Shown here piece by piece: positions 1-7,689 of a DNA stretch of 64,000 nucleotides. The stretch lies in NCBI GenBank assembly GCA_002353825.1, contig DEKJ01000057.1, forward strand, positions 62,001 to 126,000, given 5' to 3'. The position numbers and the translations under genes were made by a program. Numbering within the stretch: the stretch's first letter is position 1; the number at the start of each line of letters is the position of its first letter. The notes under the pieces are model-generated. The model was not told the DNA's origin. It did no database searches and worked only from the letters and a program-made list of their open reading frames with translations. Source of the DNA: Prevotella sp. UBA2725 (GTDB lineage Bacteria; Bacteroidota; Bacteroidia; Bacteroidales; Bacteroidaceae).

Positions 1-22
1 TTATTATATTTGGGATAGTTTC

Positions 23-1438
23 ATGAAACAGACAAAAATAGTATGTTCTATCAGCGACCGCCGTTGTGATACCGACTTCATCCGTGGCCTTTTCAATGCC
101 GGAATGAATGTTGTCAGAATGAACACGGCGCATGCTACATCTGATGGAATACGCACGATCATCAAGAACACGCGTGCCGTCTCCCCACATATCGGTATCC
201 TTATTGATACCAAGGGCCCCGAGGTGCGCACGACGGACGTCAAGGAGCCTATCGAATATAAGACGGGCGATGCAGTGAAGATCTTCGGCCGCCCCGAGAT
301 GGATACGACGCACGACATCATCAACGTCTCGTACCCCGACTTTGCCAAGGACGTGAAGGTCGGCGACGATATTCTCTTCGACGACGGTGCCATCGACATG
401 AAGGTGACAGGTGTCGAAGGCCCCGCTGTCTATGTCGAGGTGCAGAACGACGGTGTGCTCGGCGCCCACAAGAGTGTCAACGTGCCCGGTGAGCATATCG
501 ACCTGCCGGCTCTGACGGAGAAGGACAAGCGCAATATCCTGCTTGCCATAGATGAGGATATCGACTTCATCGCCCATAGTTTCGTGCGCTCGGCCGACGA
601 CGTGCATGAGGTGCAGAAGATTCTCGATGAGCACCACTCTGACATCAAGATCATCTCGAAGATTGAGAACCAGGAGGGTGTCGACAATATCGATGAGATC
701 ATCAAGGCCAGCTACGGCATCATGGTAGCGCGCGGTGACCTCGGCATCGAGGTACCTGTGGAGAAGATTCCGGGCATCCAGCGTATGATCATCCGTAAGT
801 GTGTGGAGCACCATAAGCCCGTGATCGTCGCCACGCAGATGCTGCATACGATGATCAACAACCCGCGTCCGACACGTGCTGAGGTGACGGATATCGCCAA
901 CGCTATTTATAGCAACACCGACGCGCTGATGCTCAGTGGTGAGACGGCTTCGGGCAAATATCCCTTGGAGGCGGTACAGACCATGGCGCGTGTGGCTGAG
1001 CAGGCAGAGAGCGACCGCCAGCATTTCGACCCTATCTATAATATACCACTCAACGAACACTGCACGCAGCGTGAGTTCCTCTCGCATGCTGCCATCGAGT
1101 CGACACGTCTGTTGGGTGTCGAGGGTATCATCACGGCCTCGCGCTCGGGTTATACTGCCCGTTGTCTGGCCTCGTACCGTGGTCCGAAGCCTATCCTCGC
1201 CATCTGCTACAACGACAAGCTGCAGCGTTGGCTGAACCTCTCGTATGGTGTCATTGCCGTGCGTCAGAAGGAGGAGGCCTCGCACGATGCCATCTTCAAT
1301 GCTGCCATCCGCATGCTTCGTCAGAAAGGTTATGTGACGAACGACGACAAGATTGCATACCTCTCCGGCTCGCTCGACAAGCTTGAGGACGGCACCGCAT
1401 ACCTTGAAATCATCAAGGTAGGAGAGAGGATAGGATAA
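23..1438 (+). CDS. pyk: Pyruvate kinase
   Basis: Pyruvate kinase catalyses the last step of glycolysis, phosphoenolpyruvate plus ADP to pyruvate plus ATP, in the cytoplasm. The 471-residue protein has the normal length of the family without an extra C-terminal domain. Landmarks are the substrate-site motif IDTKGPEVRT (residues 61-70), the catalytic lysine in KIENQEG (Lys about 213), VARGDLGIE (about 235-243), and the signature region running from ATQMLHTMI to RAEVTDIANAI. The ATG lies 22 bases inside the window, so its promoter is mostly outside. It stands alone and faces an inverted-repeat element; phosphoglycerate kinase, another glycolytic gene, lies 2.3 kb away on the other strand. The identification is very secure. 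Confidence 0.97.
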   Translation: MKQTKIVCSISDRRCDTDFIRGLFNAGMNVVRMNTAHATSDGIRTIIKNTRAVSPHIGILIDTKGPEVRTTDVKEPIEYKTGDAVKIFGRPEMDTTHDIINVSYPDFAKDVKVGDDILFDDGAIDMKVTGVEGPAVYVEVQNDGVLGAHKSVNVPGEHIDLPALTEKDKRNILLAIDEDIDFIAHSFVRSADDVHEVQKILDEHHSDIKIISKIENQEGVDNIDEIIKASYGIMVARGDLGIEVPVEKIPGIQRMIIRKCVEHHKPVIVATQMLHTMINNPRPTRAEVTDIANAIYSNTDALMLSGETASGKYPLEAVQTMARVAEQAESDRQHFDPIYNIPLNEHCTQREFLSHAAIESTRLLGVEGIITASRSGYTARCLASYRGPKPILAICYNDKLQRWLNLSYGVIAVRQKEEASHDAIFNAAIRMLRQKGYVTNDDKIAYLSGSLDKLEDGTAYLEIIKVGERIG

Positions 1439-1463
1439 AAGGAGCCTACTGACGGCCCCACCA

Positions 1464-1708
1464 CCTGACGGCCCCACCCCTACCCCTCCCCATCCAGGGG
1501 AGGGGGTAATTACAAGGATAAACGGGTATTTGCGGCATTCATGGTGTTGCCTCGAAGCACCGCAGGTTTTGTCGCATTGTCACACGTCGCACGTCGCAAT
1601 AAGGTGTTTTCAATATAGTATCCCCCTTGAAACATGTCTCTCCCTCCCCTGGATGGGAGAGGGATAAAGGGTAGGGCCAGCAGTTGGACTAAGGGTGGGG
1701 CCGTCAGG
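1464..1708. repeat. MITE-like inverted-repeat element between convergent genes
   Basis: The gap between pyk and the DUF5103 gene is a palindromic element. CCTGACGGCCCCACCC at 1464-1479 is perfectly inverted at 1693-1708. CATCCAGGGGAGGG at 1491-1504 is perfectly inverted at 1642-1655. A second direct copy of the GACGGCCCCACC segment precedes the left arm (1449-1462). The centre carries one copy of the 40-bp dispersed repeat. There is no transposase and no convincing open reading frame. It may be a non-autonomous mobile element or a large bidirectional terminator. It ends three bases before the DUF5103 stop codon. Confidence 0.7.
1571..1610. repeat. 40-bp dispersed intergenic repeat, copy 1
   Basis: This copy contains ATTGTCACACGTCGCACG followed by TCGCAATAAGGTGTTTT. 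It matches the copies at 3601-3640 and 12413-12450 over nearly the whole unit, and the 3' half at 17740-17760. All copies are intergenic. The ends are roughly inverted (AAAAC-like on the left, GTTTT on the right). The function is unknown. Confidence 0.75.
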
Positions 1709-1711
1709 ACA

Positions 1712-2956
1712 TCATTGTTTCCCGTACCCCACCAACCTGTCCGTCCTTTCCCCTTGTCCCCGGAAATACACGAGGAGCTGGTAACTGTTCTCCGTCTGAT
1801 AGAAACTGCCATCGGAAGGCAGGGGAGAGAGCGTACCATCCTGGTGCATAAGAAGATATTGATAATTGTAATACCCTTGCTTTAAGGGTACGACGGCTTC
1901 ATAGAGGCCGTCGTTTTCGTTCCAGGTCATCTCGACGCGCTTGTCGAACCGGTCATTGGTCCAGGCGCCATTGAGATAGACCGTCCCGTTCTGACGCGGT
2001 GCCTTGAGCGTGAAATGCGTCTGGATATACTCACACTCCGTGTCGATGTTCACATTGTCGGAGTTGCGGATGCAAAAAGCACCATCGGCATCTTCATCGT
2101 AAAGATAATGGGGCCGGGGCTCATCGGTGAAGATCCACGCATGATACTGTTTGCCATCCCAGCCTACACGCTGCAGGCCCATCGTCGTGTGTGTCGGGTC
2201 GAGGGTCTCAAACTTATGATATTCGTTTCCAGCGGGAAAAATGAGGTCGCGGTTATGGTCCCATATCATGCCGTCGGCCTTGATATACTGTGGCTTGGGA
2301 TTGTTGACACAGTTGTCCCACCGTCCGTTCTGCAGCACGACGGTCTTGATCTGTGTTGCGGGCGAGGTGACACGGATGGAGCCGAAATTGAGACTGATGC
2401 TCAGTTGCTGGTGACCTTCATTAATATCGATGTCCGTGTTTGTCGTTTGCGTCATCGTGCTCTTCATCGATTGTTCCGTCACCATGAAACAAGCCTTGAG
2501 CACGGGTGTGTTGTCGTTGTCTTCGTCGTAGACCGTCATGGTGTAGTTGCCACTGAGTTTCAGTCGGCACCGGTCGTTGGGCAGCGTCAGTCGATAATGA
2601 GTGTAAAGCGTGTTTGTGTTGACCGATTGCTCATAGTCGTCGATGGTGTTGCCCGAAGCGAACCCGTCGACATAATCACTCTCCAAGAGCTCCTCCGAAG
2701 GTGTCCAGTCAGCCTCACAATGCTGCACGGTGTAGGTGTAGCGGTGATAGTCGTGTGAGAGTTCGTCGAAGGCAATGACCACTTGGTCATCGGCCGACGT
2801 GAGGTCGATGACGGGCAACGGCTCTTGCCAGTTATTATTAGGAATGACCTGGAGGGAGGCAATGTTAGAAACAAAAATCTCACTGCGCTGTGCCTTTGCA
2901 GTGGCACAGAGCAATGAAAGGATGAGAATGATGAGTATGTCCTTTTTGATTATCAT
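1712..2956 (-). CDS. DUF5103 protein, type IX secretion plug-type
   Basis: This is a 414-residue exported protein of the DUF5103 family, whose N-terminal domain is known as a type IX secretion system plug-type domain. The role in T9SS is known for the family in general and is only inferred here. The signal peptide is MIIKKDILIILILSLLC followed by ATAKAQ. The mature part is rich in beta-strands, and the C-terminal third has a carbohydrate-binding-like segment (YLNGAWTNDRFDKRVEMTW). Its ATG overlaps the TGA of the upstream RelE/ParE-like toxin gene (ATGA, 2953-2956), so the two are probably cotranslated, an unexpected partnership. The stop codon abuts the inverted-repeat element at 1464-1708. 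Confidence 0.85.
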   Translation of the reverse strand: MIIKKDILIILILSLLCATAKAQRSEIFVSNIASLQVIPNNNWQEPLPVIDLTSADDQVVIAFDELSHDYHRYTYTVQHCEADWTPSEELLESDYVDGFASGNTIDDYEQSVNTNTLYTHYRLTLPNDRCRLKLSGNYTMTVYDEDNDNTPVLKACFMVTEQSMKSTMTQTTNTDIDINEGHQQLSISLNFGSIRVTSPATQIKTVVLQNGRWDNCVNNPKPQYIKADGMIWDHNRDLIFPAGNEYHKFETLDPTHTTMGLQRVGWDGKQYHAWIFTDEPRPHYLYDEDADGAFCIRNSDNVNIDTECEYIQTHFTLKAPRQNGTVYLNGAWTNDRFDKRVEMTWNENDGLYEAVVPLKQGYYNYQYLLMHQDGTLSPLPSDGSFYQTENSYQLLVYFRGQGERTDRLVGYGKQ

Positions 2957-3267
2957 TTAATTCTCCCTACCAAATGTTCTCGCGACTGATAGCTATTCCA
3001 AAAATCTTCGATGATGATTTTGTCATCACGTTCTGTAATGCTATAGATTATCTTTAGGGGCGTGTTTCTTATCTGAAAAGAACGATAAGTCTTTTTAGCT
3101 CTGACAAGTTCTATATGCCCCGCCTCTGGATATTTTCTAATAAAATTGAGACGTTCCTCCATGGCTGCCTCGTTCTTCGTTGCCGTTTTTCTTCCGAATT
3201 TAGACAATGTATAATCAAGGTCTTGCAGCCAAGAATCAATAGCAAGATCGCTGAACTCAATCGTCAT
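2953..3267 (-). CDS. RelE/ParE-family toxin
   Basis: This is a 104-residue putative type II toxin of the RelE/ParE superfamily. These proteins are ribosome-dependent mRNA interferases or gyrase inhibitors, and the sequence does not show which. The start at 3267 (MTIEFSDLAIDSW) is preferred over the upstream in-frame ATG at 3306 because it gives the usual N-terminus. The helical-hairpin region KNEAAMEERLNFIRKYPEAG and the strand pair FQIRNTPLKIIYSI match the fold. It overlaps the antitoxin gene by 11 bases (3257-3267), and its stop overlaps the ATG of the DUF5103 gene. The family is fairly clear; the target is unknown. Confidence 0.8.
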   Translation of the reverse strand: MTIEFSDLAIDSWLQDLDYTLSKFGRKTATKNEAAMEERLNFIRKYPEAGHIELVRAKKTYRSFQIRNTPLKIIYSITERDDKIIIEDFWNSYQSREHLVGRIK

Positions 3268-3508
3268 AGCTATTGATTCTTTTTTCGAAAAGTTGAAGCG
3301 TCTCATTCATAGGATGCATCTTTTGTCCTTTAGCATAAGCTGCATCAATATGTGCTAACTCTTCATCAAATGTCCGAGGTTGAATAGCTGTAGACTTGGC
3401 GCTCTCGACATTATTGGACTCACTCGAGATCGACCATCCCATTCGATGCAAGAAAGCCTTGAAGAAGCTAACGTCTGAGTTAGGGATATTTACCGTAATG
3501 GATGTCAT
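3257..3508 (-). CDS. Antitoxin of the RelE/ParE-type pair
   Basis: This is an 83-residue protein placed directly before and overlapping the toxin gene, as is usual for type II modules. The N-terminus TSITVNIPNSDVSFFKAFL has the short strand plus helix seen in many Bacteroidota antitoxins and probably dimerises and binds DNA. The C-terminal half (FDEELAHIDAAYAKGQ onwards) is helical and would wrap the toxin. The start at 3508 is chosen because a canonical promoter lies just upstream and the longer reading frame would begin inside it. It probably represses its own promoter, as such modules do; no clear operator palindrome was picked out by eye. Confidence 0.75.
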   Translation of the reverse strand: MTSITVNIPNSDVSFFKAFLHRMGWSISSESNNVESAKSTAIQPRTFDEELAHIDAAYAKGQKMHPMNETLQLFEKRINSYDD

Positions 3509-3531
3509 AATGGGTATGTATTTGATTTTGT

Positions 3532-3563
3532 GCAAAGATAGTGAGATTTTTCTTTGGTTCAAA
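3532..3563 (-). promoter_or_regulatory. Promoter of the toxin-antitoxin/DUF5103 unit
   Basis: On the minus strand TTTG (3563-3560) is followed after 19 bases by TATCTTTGC (3540-3532). This is the Bacteroidota housekeeping consensus TTTG-N19-21-TAnnTTTG. It lies 24 bases upstream of the antitoxin ATG at 3508. Confidence 0.8.
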
Positions 3564-3600
3564 ATATTATTTCAGGAAAATATCATTGTACCCATAAAAC

Positions 3601-3640
3601 GTCACATTGTCACACGTCGCACGTCACAATAAGGTGTTTT
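3601..3640. repeat. 40-bp dispersed intergenic repeat, copy 2
   Basis: This is the best-preserved copy together with 1571-1610, from which it differs at two positions (GTCACATT for GTCGCATT, and GTCACAAT for GTCGCAAT). It is flanked by AAAAC on the left and ends GGTGTTTTT. It lies between the promoter of the toxin-antitoxin unit and the terminator of pgk. Confidence 0.75.
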
Positions 3641-3649
3641 TGACCTAAT

Positions 3650-3705
3650 AAAAAAGAAGTCCAGGAGCTCAGAAGAAACTAATGGTCTCCTGAACTTCTG
3701 GACTT
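3650..3705 (-). terminator. Intrinsic terminator of pgk
   Basis: On the minus strand AAGTCCAG (3705-3698) pairs with CTGGACTT (3664-3657). An inner imperfect stem extends it, and a T run (TTTTTT, 3656-3650 side) follows. It sits 20 bases downstream of the pgk stop codon. Confidence 0.75.
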
Positions 3706-3725
3706 CCAAAGTTATCTAATGGTTT

Positions 3726-4976
3726 TTAACCCTTGATGGCAGCAACACCGGGGAGCACCTTGCCCTCGATAGCCTCGAGCATAGCACCACCACCAGTAGA
3801 AACATAGCTTACCTTATCGGCCAGACCGAACTTGTTGATAGCAGCAACAGAGTCACCACCACCAACGAGAGAGTAAGCACCGTTCTTCTGTGTAGCCTCT
3901 GCCACAGCCTTAGCGATCTCGCCAGTGCCATGAGAGAAGTTCTCGAGCTCGAACACGCCTACAGGGCCGTTCCACAGGATTGTCTTGGAAGAGAGGATGA
4001 TCTTCTTCCAGTTCTCCAGGCTCTGCTCAGAAGCGTCCATGCCCTCCCATCCATCAGGAATCTGATCGATGGGGAATACCTTACGCGGCGTGTCGTTCTT
4101 GAACTCCTGACCGCAAACGGTAGCAACAGACAGAGAGAGGTTCACGCCCTTCTCCTTGGCAGCCTTGATGACGTTCAGAGCCTCAGGCATGAGCTCGTCC
4201 TCGTGCAGAGAGTTGCCGATGTGACCACCCTGAGCCTTGATGAAGGTGTAACCCATACCACCACCGATGATGAGGTTGTCGACCTTGTCGAGCAGGTTCT
4301 TGATGACACCGAGCTTAGAGCTGACCTTGGAGCCGCCGATGATAGCGGTGAAAGGATGCTGTGCGTTCTTCAGCACGTTGTCGATAGCCTTCACCTCTTT
4401 CTCCATGAGGTAGCCGAGCATCTTGTGGTCCTTGTCGAAGTAGTCAGCGATGACAGCTGTAGAAGCGTGCTTGCGGTGAGCGGTACCGAAAGCGTCGTTG
4501 ACATAGACCTCAGCGTAAGAAGCGAGCTTCTTGGCGAACTCCTTCTGACGGTCCTTCATCTCAGCCTTGGCAGCGTCGTACTCAGGAGTACCCTTCTCAA
4601 CGCCAACGGGCTTGCCCTCCTCCTCGGGATAGAAACGGAGGTTCTCGAGCAGCAGAGCCTCTCCGGGCTTCAGTGCAGCAGCCTCGGCATCAGCCTTGCC
4701 ACAGTCGGGAGCGAACTTAACGTCAACGCCCAGAGCCTTGCTCACGTTAGGAACGATCTGCTTCAGGCTCAGCTTAGCATTGACCTTGCCCTTAGGCTTA
4801 CCCATGTGACTCATCATGATCAGAGCGCCACCGTCGTTCAGGATCTTCTTCAGTGTAGGCAGAGCACCGCGGATACGAGTGTCGTCTGTCACGTTGCCAT
4901 TCTCATCCAATGGCACATTGAAATCTACGCGAACAATTGCCTTCTTACCGGCAAAGTTAAACTCATCGATTGTCAT
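3726..4976 (-). CDS. pgk: Phosphoglycerate kinase
   Basis: Phosphoglycerate kinase interconverts 1,3-bisphosphoglycerate plus ADP and 3-phosphoglycerate plus ATP in the cytoplasm. The 416-residue length is normal. Visible motifs are RVDFNVPLDENGNVTDDTRI near the N-terminus, MSHMGKPKG, the GGSKVSSKLGVI nucleotide-site segment, GGGMGYTF, WNGPVGVFE and the final GGGDSVAAI. A CAAAGGTA (5021-5028), which is TACCTTTG on the minus strand, fits a -7 box about 45 bases before the start. The gene is monocistronic, with its own terminator at 3650-3705. Confidence 0.97.
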   Translation of the reverse strand: MTIDEFNFAGKKAIVRVDFNVPLDENGNVTDDTRIRGALPTLKKILNDGGALIMMSHMGKPKGKVNAKLSLKQIVPNVSKALGVDVKFAPDCGKADAEAAALKPGEALLLENLRFYPEEEGKPVGVEKGTPEYDAAKAEMKDRQKEFAKKLASYAEVYVNDAFGTAHRKHASTAVIADYFDKDHKMLGYLMEKEVKAIDNVLKNAQHPFTAIIGGSKVSSKLGVIKNLLDKVDNLIIGGGMGYTFIKAQGGHIGNSLHEDELMPEALNVIKAAKEKGVNLSLSVATVCGQEFKNDTPRKVFPIDQIPDGWEGMDASEQSLENWKKIILSSKTILWNGPVGVFELENFSHGTGEIAKAVAEATQKNGAYSLVGGGDSVAAINKFGLADKVSYVSTGGGAMLEAIEGKVLPGVAAIKG

Positions 4977-5157
4977 TGTACTAATAAATTAATAAGTTAA
5001 ATGATATAGTCTTGTGCCCACAAAGGTACTAAAAAAGGGACGAACAACTATGAATTTTAAATTTTTTATGATATGGAGGATATTATAGCATCAGAACACA
5101 GCAGTAAAGTTCCTCTATTTTCTATATGCAGATTCATCAAAAAAGACCTTATTGCAT

Positions 5158-5257
5158 CGCGTCTCAAACGTGACGCGTTTCCGCCTCATATGTGACGCGT
5201 TTCCGTCTCATATGTGACGCGTTTCCGCCTCATATGTGACGCGTTTCCACTCTATAT
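5158..5257. repeat. 22-bp tandem array, family 1, copy A
   Basis: Contiguous units at 5158-5181 (24 bp, diverged), 5182-5203, 5204-5225 and 5226-5247, with a partial unit to 5257. The core is CTCATATGTGACGCGTTTC, containing the palindromes CATATG and ACGCGT. The three full 22-bp units differ at a single position. The array abuts and slightly overlaps the stop codon of the minus-strand DUF4491 gene (5252-5254). A diverged relative lies at 29487-29575. Confidence 0.9.
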
Positions 5258-5542
5258 ATTTTGTCTCTTTGGGTTTTGGGGGAACCAACCTTTCTCCACG
5301 CGCTTCTTCTGCTCGAACAACTCGCCGATGGCCCATAGGCTCGAGGCACCGATGACACCCACGATGGCTGAGACAAGCGTGCTCTCAATGCAAAGAGAGC
5401 CGACTATGCAGGCTATGCCTGCTACGAGGAAGACCCACCAGGGACGCGTGCCGAAGTAATATTCGGTTTTGATGACGATAGGGTGGAAGAGACCTATTAT
5501 AAAAAATGTGGCCAAAGCAATGGCTATTCCTGAGAAATACAT
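5252..5542 (-). CDS. DUF4491 membrane protein
   Basis: This is a 96-residue integral membrane protein of the DUF4491 family; its function is unknown. Three hydrophobic segments are visible (about residues 4-24, 35-52 and 56-72), followed by the conserved tail ELFEQKKRVEKGWFPQNPKR, which probably lies in the cytoplasm. The motif HPIVIKTEYYFGTRPWW after the first segment is also characteristic of the family. A TAAATTTGC -7 box lies on the minus strand at 5581-5573. Its stop codon is embedded in the 22-bp array. Confidence 0.85.
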   Translation of the reverse strand: MYFSGIAIALATFFIIGLFHPIVIKTEYYFGTRPWWVFLVAGIACIVGSLCIESTLVSAIVGVIGASSLWAIGELFEQKKRVEKGWFPQNPKRQNI

Positions 5543-5677
5543 ACTATTTTATCTTATTGTTGTGATACAGTTGCAAATTTACAAAAATTAATTTGTACTC
5601 CATCGGTAATTAGGAAAATAAATGCTATCTTTGCGACATAAAAATAATGTAAAACACTTTTTAAAACCCTATTAGTT

Positions 5678-7426
5678 ATGGATAATAACAAAGAGCTTAT
5701 CGCTCAATGCGAGGCCAAGGCTAAGCAATGGCTGACTCCTGCTTTTGATGAGGAGACCCGTCAGGCAGTACAGAAAATGCTGGACGACAGTGACAAGACT
5801 AATCTCATTGAGAGTTTCTATAAAGACCTGGAGTTTGGTACAGGCGGCCTTCGCGGTATCATGGGCGCAGGCACGAACCGCATGAACATCTACACCGTGG
5901 GCATGGCCACGCAAGGCTTTGCCAACTACTTAAAGAAAAACTTTAAGGACCGCAAGGAAATCTCTGTCGTTGTGTGCCATGACTGCCGCAACAACAGCCG
6001 TCTGTATGCCGAGACAGTGGCCAACATCTTCTCAGCCAATGGCATCAAGGCTTATCTCTTCGACGACCTTCGTCCGACTCCGGAGTGCTCTTTCGCTATC
6101 CGTTACCTCAAGGCTCAGGGCGGCGTGAACATCACGGCCAGCCACAACCCCCGCGAATACAACGGTTACAAGGCTTACTGGGAGGACGGTGCTCAGGTGC
6201 TCGCTCCGCACGACAAGGGTATCATCGATGAGGTGAACAAGTGCACCATCGCCGACGTGAAGTTCCAGGGCAACAAGGATCTTATCCAGATCATCGGTGA
6301 GGACATCGATGAGCCGTATCTACGCAAGATCCGTACCATCAGCATTGACCCCGAGGTCATTAAGAAGCAGCACGACCTGAAGATCGTATACACGCCGCTG
6401 CATGGTGCCGGCCGCGTCATCATCCCGCGCTCACTGGCTTACTGGGGCTTCGACAACGTTCATTGCGTCTTTGAGCAGATGATCAAGGACGGTAACTTCC
6501 CGACAGTGGACCGTCCTAACCCAGAGTTTGCCGAAGCACTGACACTGGGTCTGCGCGATGCCAAGAAGCTCGATGCTGATATTCTCATGGCTTCTGACCC
6601 TGACGCTGACCGCGTGGGCATGGCTTGCAAGAACGACAAGGGCGAGTGGGTGCTCATCAACGGCAACCAAACGTGCATGATCTTCCTGTGGTACATCATC
6701 TCCAACCGTAAGGCTAAGGGACTGCTCAAACCGACCGATTTCATCGTCAAGACCATTGTCACGACTGAGCTCATCAAGAAGATTGCTGACAAGCAGGGTG
6801 TGGAGATGCGCGACTGCTACACTGGCTTCAAGTGGATTGCCCGTGAGATCCGTCTCTCTGAGGGCAAGCAGCAGTATATCGGTGGTGGCGAGGAGAGCTA
6901 CGGCTTCCTGGCCGAAGACTTTGTTCGCGATAAGGACGCTGTGTCGGCTTGCTCACTGCTTGCTGAGATCTGCGCTTATGCCAAGGACAAAGGCAAGTCG
7001 CTCTACGACATCCTGATGGATATCTATAAGGAGTACGGCTTCTCCAAGGAGTTCACGGTCAACGTGGAGCGTCCGGGTAAGGCTGGTGCCGAGGAGATTC
7101 AGCAGATGATGGCTGACTTCCGCGCTAATCCTCCGAAGGAGCTCGGCGGTTCTAAGGTCGTGCTGTGGAAGGATTACAAAACGCTCGAGGCTACTGACGA
7201 CAAAGGCAACAAGACGAAGCTCGACATGCCTGAGACAAGCAATGTGCTGCAGTGGTTCTGCGACGATGACACGAAGGTCAGCGTCCGTCCTTCCGGCACA
7301 GAGCCTAAGATCAAGTTCTACATCGAGGTCAAGGGCGTTATGCACGATGCCTCGGAGTATGAAGCTCTTGATAAGAAGGGCATGGAGAAGATCGAGGCTA
7401 TCAAGAAGAGCCTAGGACTGAAATAA
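5678..7426 (+). CDS. Phosphoglucomutase/phosphomannomutase family protein
   Basis: This is a 582-residue alpha-D-phosphohexomutase that moves phosphate between C1 and C6 of a hexose phosphate, probably glucose, linking glycolysis to glycogen and cell-envelope sugar synthesis. The phosphoserine loop TASHNPREYNGYK, the Mg2+ loop DPDADRVG, the sugar loop GEESYGFL and the phosphate-binding RPSGTEPKIKFY are all present in order. Substrate specificity (glucose or mannose) cannot be told from sequence. A TATCTTTGC -7 box lies at 5626-5634. The gene is monocistronic and followed by the repeat element at 7443-7649. Confidence 0.92.
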   Translation: MDNNKELIAQCEAKAKQWLTPAFDEETRQAVQKMLDDSDKTNLIESFYKDLEFGTGGLRGIMGAGTNRMNIYTVGMATQGFANYLKKNFKDRKEISVVVCHDCRNNSRLYAETVANIFSANGIKAYLFDDLRPTPECSFAIRYLKAQGGVNITASHNPREYNGYKAYWEDGAQVLAPHDKGIIDEVNKCTIADVKFQGNKDLIQIIGEDIDEPYLRKIRTISIDPEVIKKQHDLKIVYTPLHGAGRVIIPRSLAYWGFDNVHCVFEQMIKDGNFPTVDRPNPEFAEALTLGLRDAKKLDADILMASDPDADRVGMACKNDKGEWVLINGNQTCMIFLWYIISNRKAKGLLKPTDFIVKTIVTTELIKKIADKQGVEMRDCYTGFKWIAREIRLSEGKQQYIGGGEESYGFLAEDFVRDKDAVSACSLLAEICAYAKDKGKSLYDILMDIYKEYGFSKEFTVNVERPGKAGAEEIQQMMADFRANPPKELGGSKVVLWKDYKTLEATDDKGNKTKLDMPETSNVLQWFCDDDTKVSVRPSGTEPKIKFYIEVKGVMHDASEYEALDKKGMEKIEAIKKSLGLK

Positions 7427-7442
7427 AGCCTCGAAGAGGCTT

Positions 7443-7649
7443 AACATGGTTAGCCCCAGGTAAGGAGCGCAGCGACGCAACCTGGGGGTTAGGAGTTAGG
7501 GCCTTCCATTGAAAGGTGTCCTCGAAGAGGGCAAACCTTTGCGGGGTGCTGTATATTGGAAGGTTCGCCCTCTTCGAGGACGACTGTTCAAAGATATGGC
7601 TCCAATTAAAGCCCCATGTTTCGGCTCCTTACATGGGGCTAACCATGTT
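7443..7649. repeat. Nested inverted-repeat element
   Basis: The gap between the phosphohexomutase and oxidoreductase genes is a set of nested palindromes. AACATGGTTAGCCCC (7443-7457) is perfectly inverted at 7635-7649. CCTCGAAGAGGGCAAACC (within 7519-7539) is inverted at 7560-7580 with one mismatch over 21 bp. GCCCCATGT (7611-7619) pairs with ACATGGGGC (7631-7639). Imperfect homology continues to about 7427 on the left and 7671 on the right. No coding sequence is apparent. Two of its modules recur at 12487-12601. Confidence 0.75.
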
Positions 7650-7689
7650 TGCCCCCTTCGGGGACATTTCTTATAATATGTAATCAATC

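Noticed and set aside
1510..1885. Short open frames in the pyk-DUF5103 gap
   Set aside because: They run through the inverted-repeat arms and into the end of the DUF5103 gene, have low-complexity Pro/Arg-rich products, and lack promoters.
3930..5000. Open frame of 356 codons on the plus strand
   Set aside because: It is antisense to pgk, has no recognisable domain, and its Leu/Val-rich composition reflects the complementary codons.
5158..5257. CRISPR array
   Set aside because: The 22-bp units follow one another directly, with no variable spacers, and no cas genes are present in the window. The same holds for the other five arrays.
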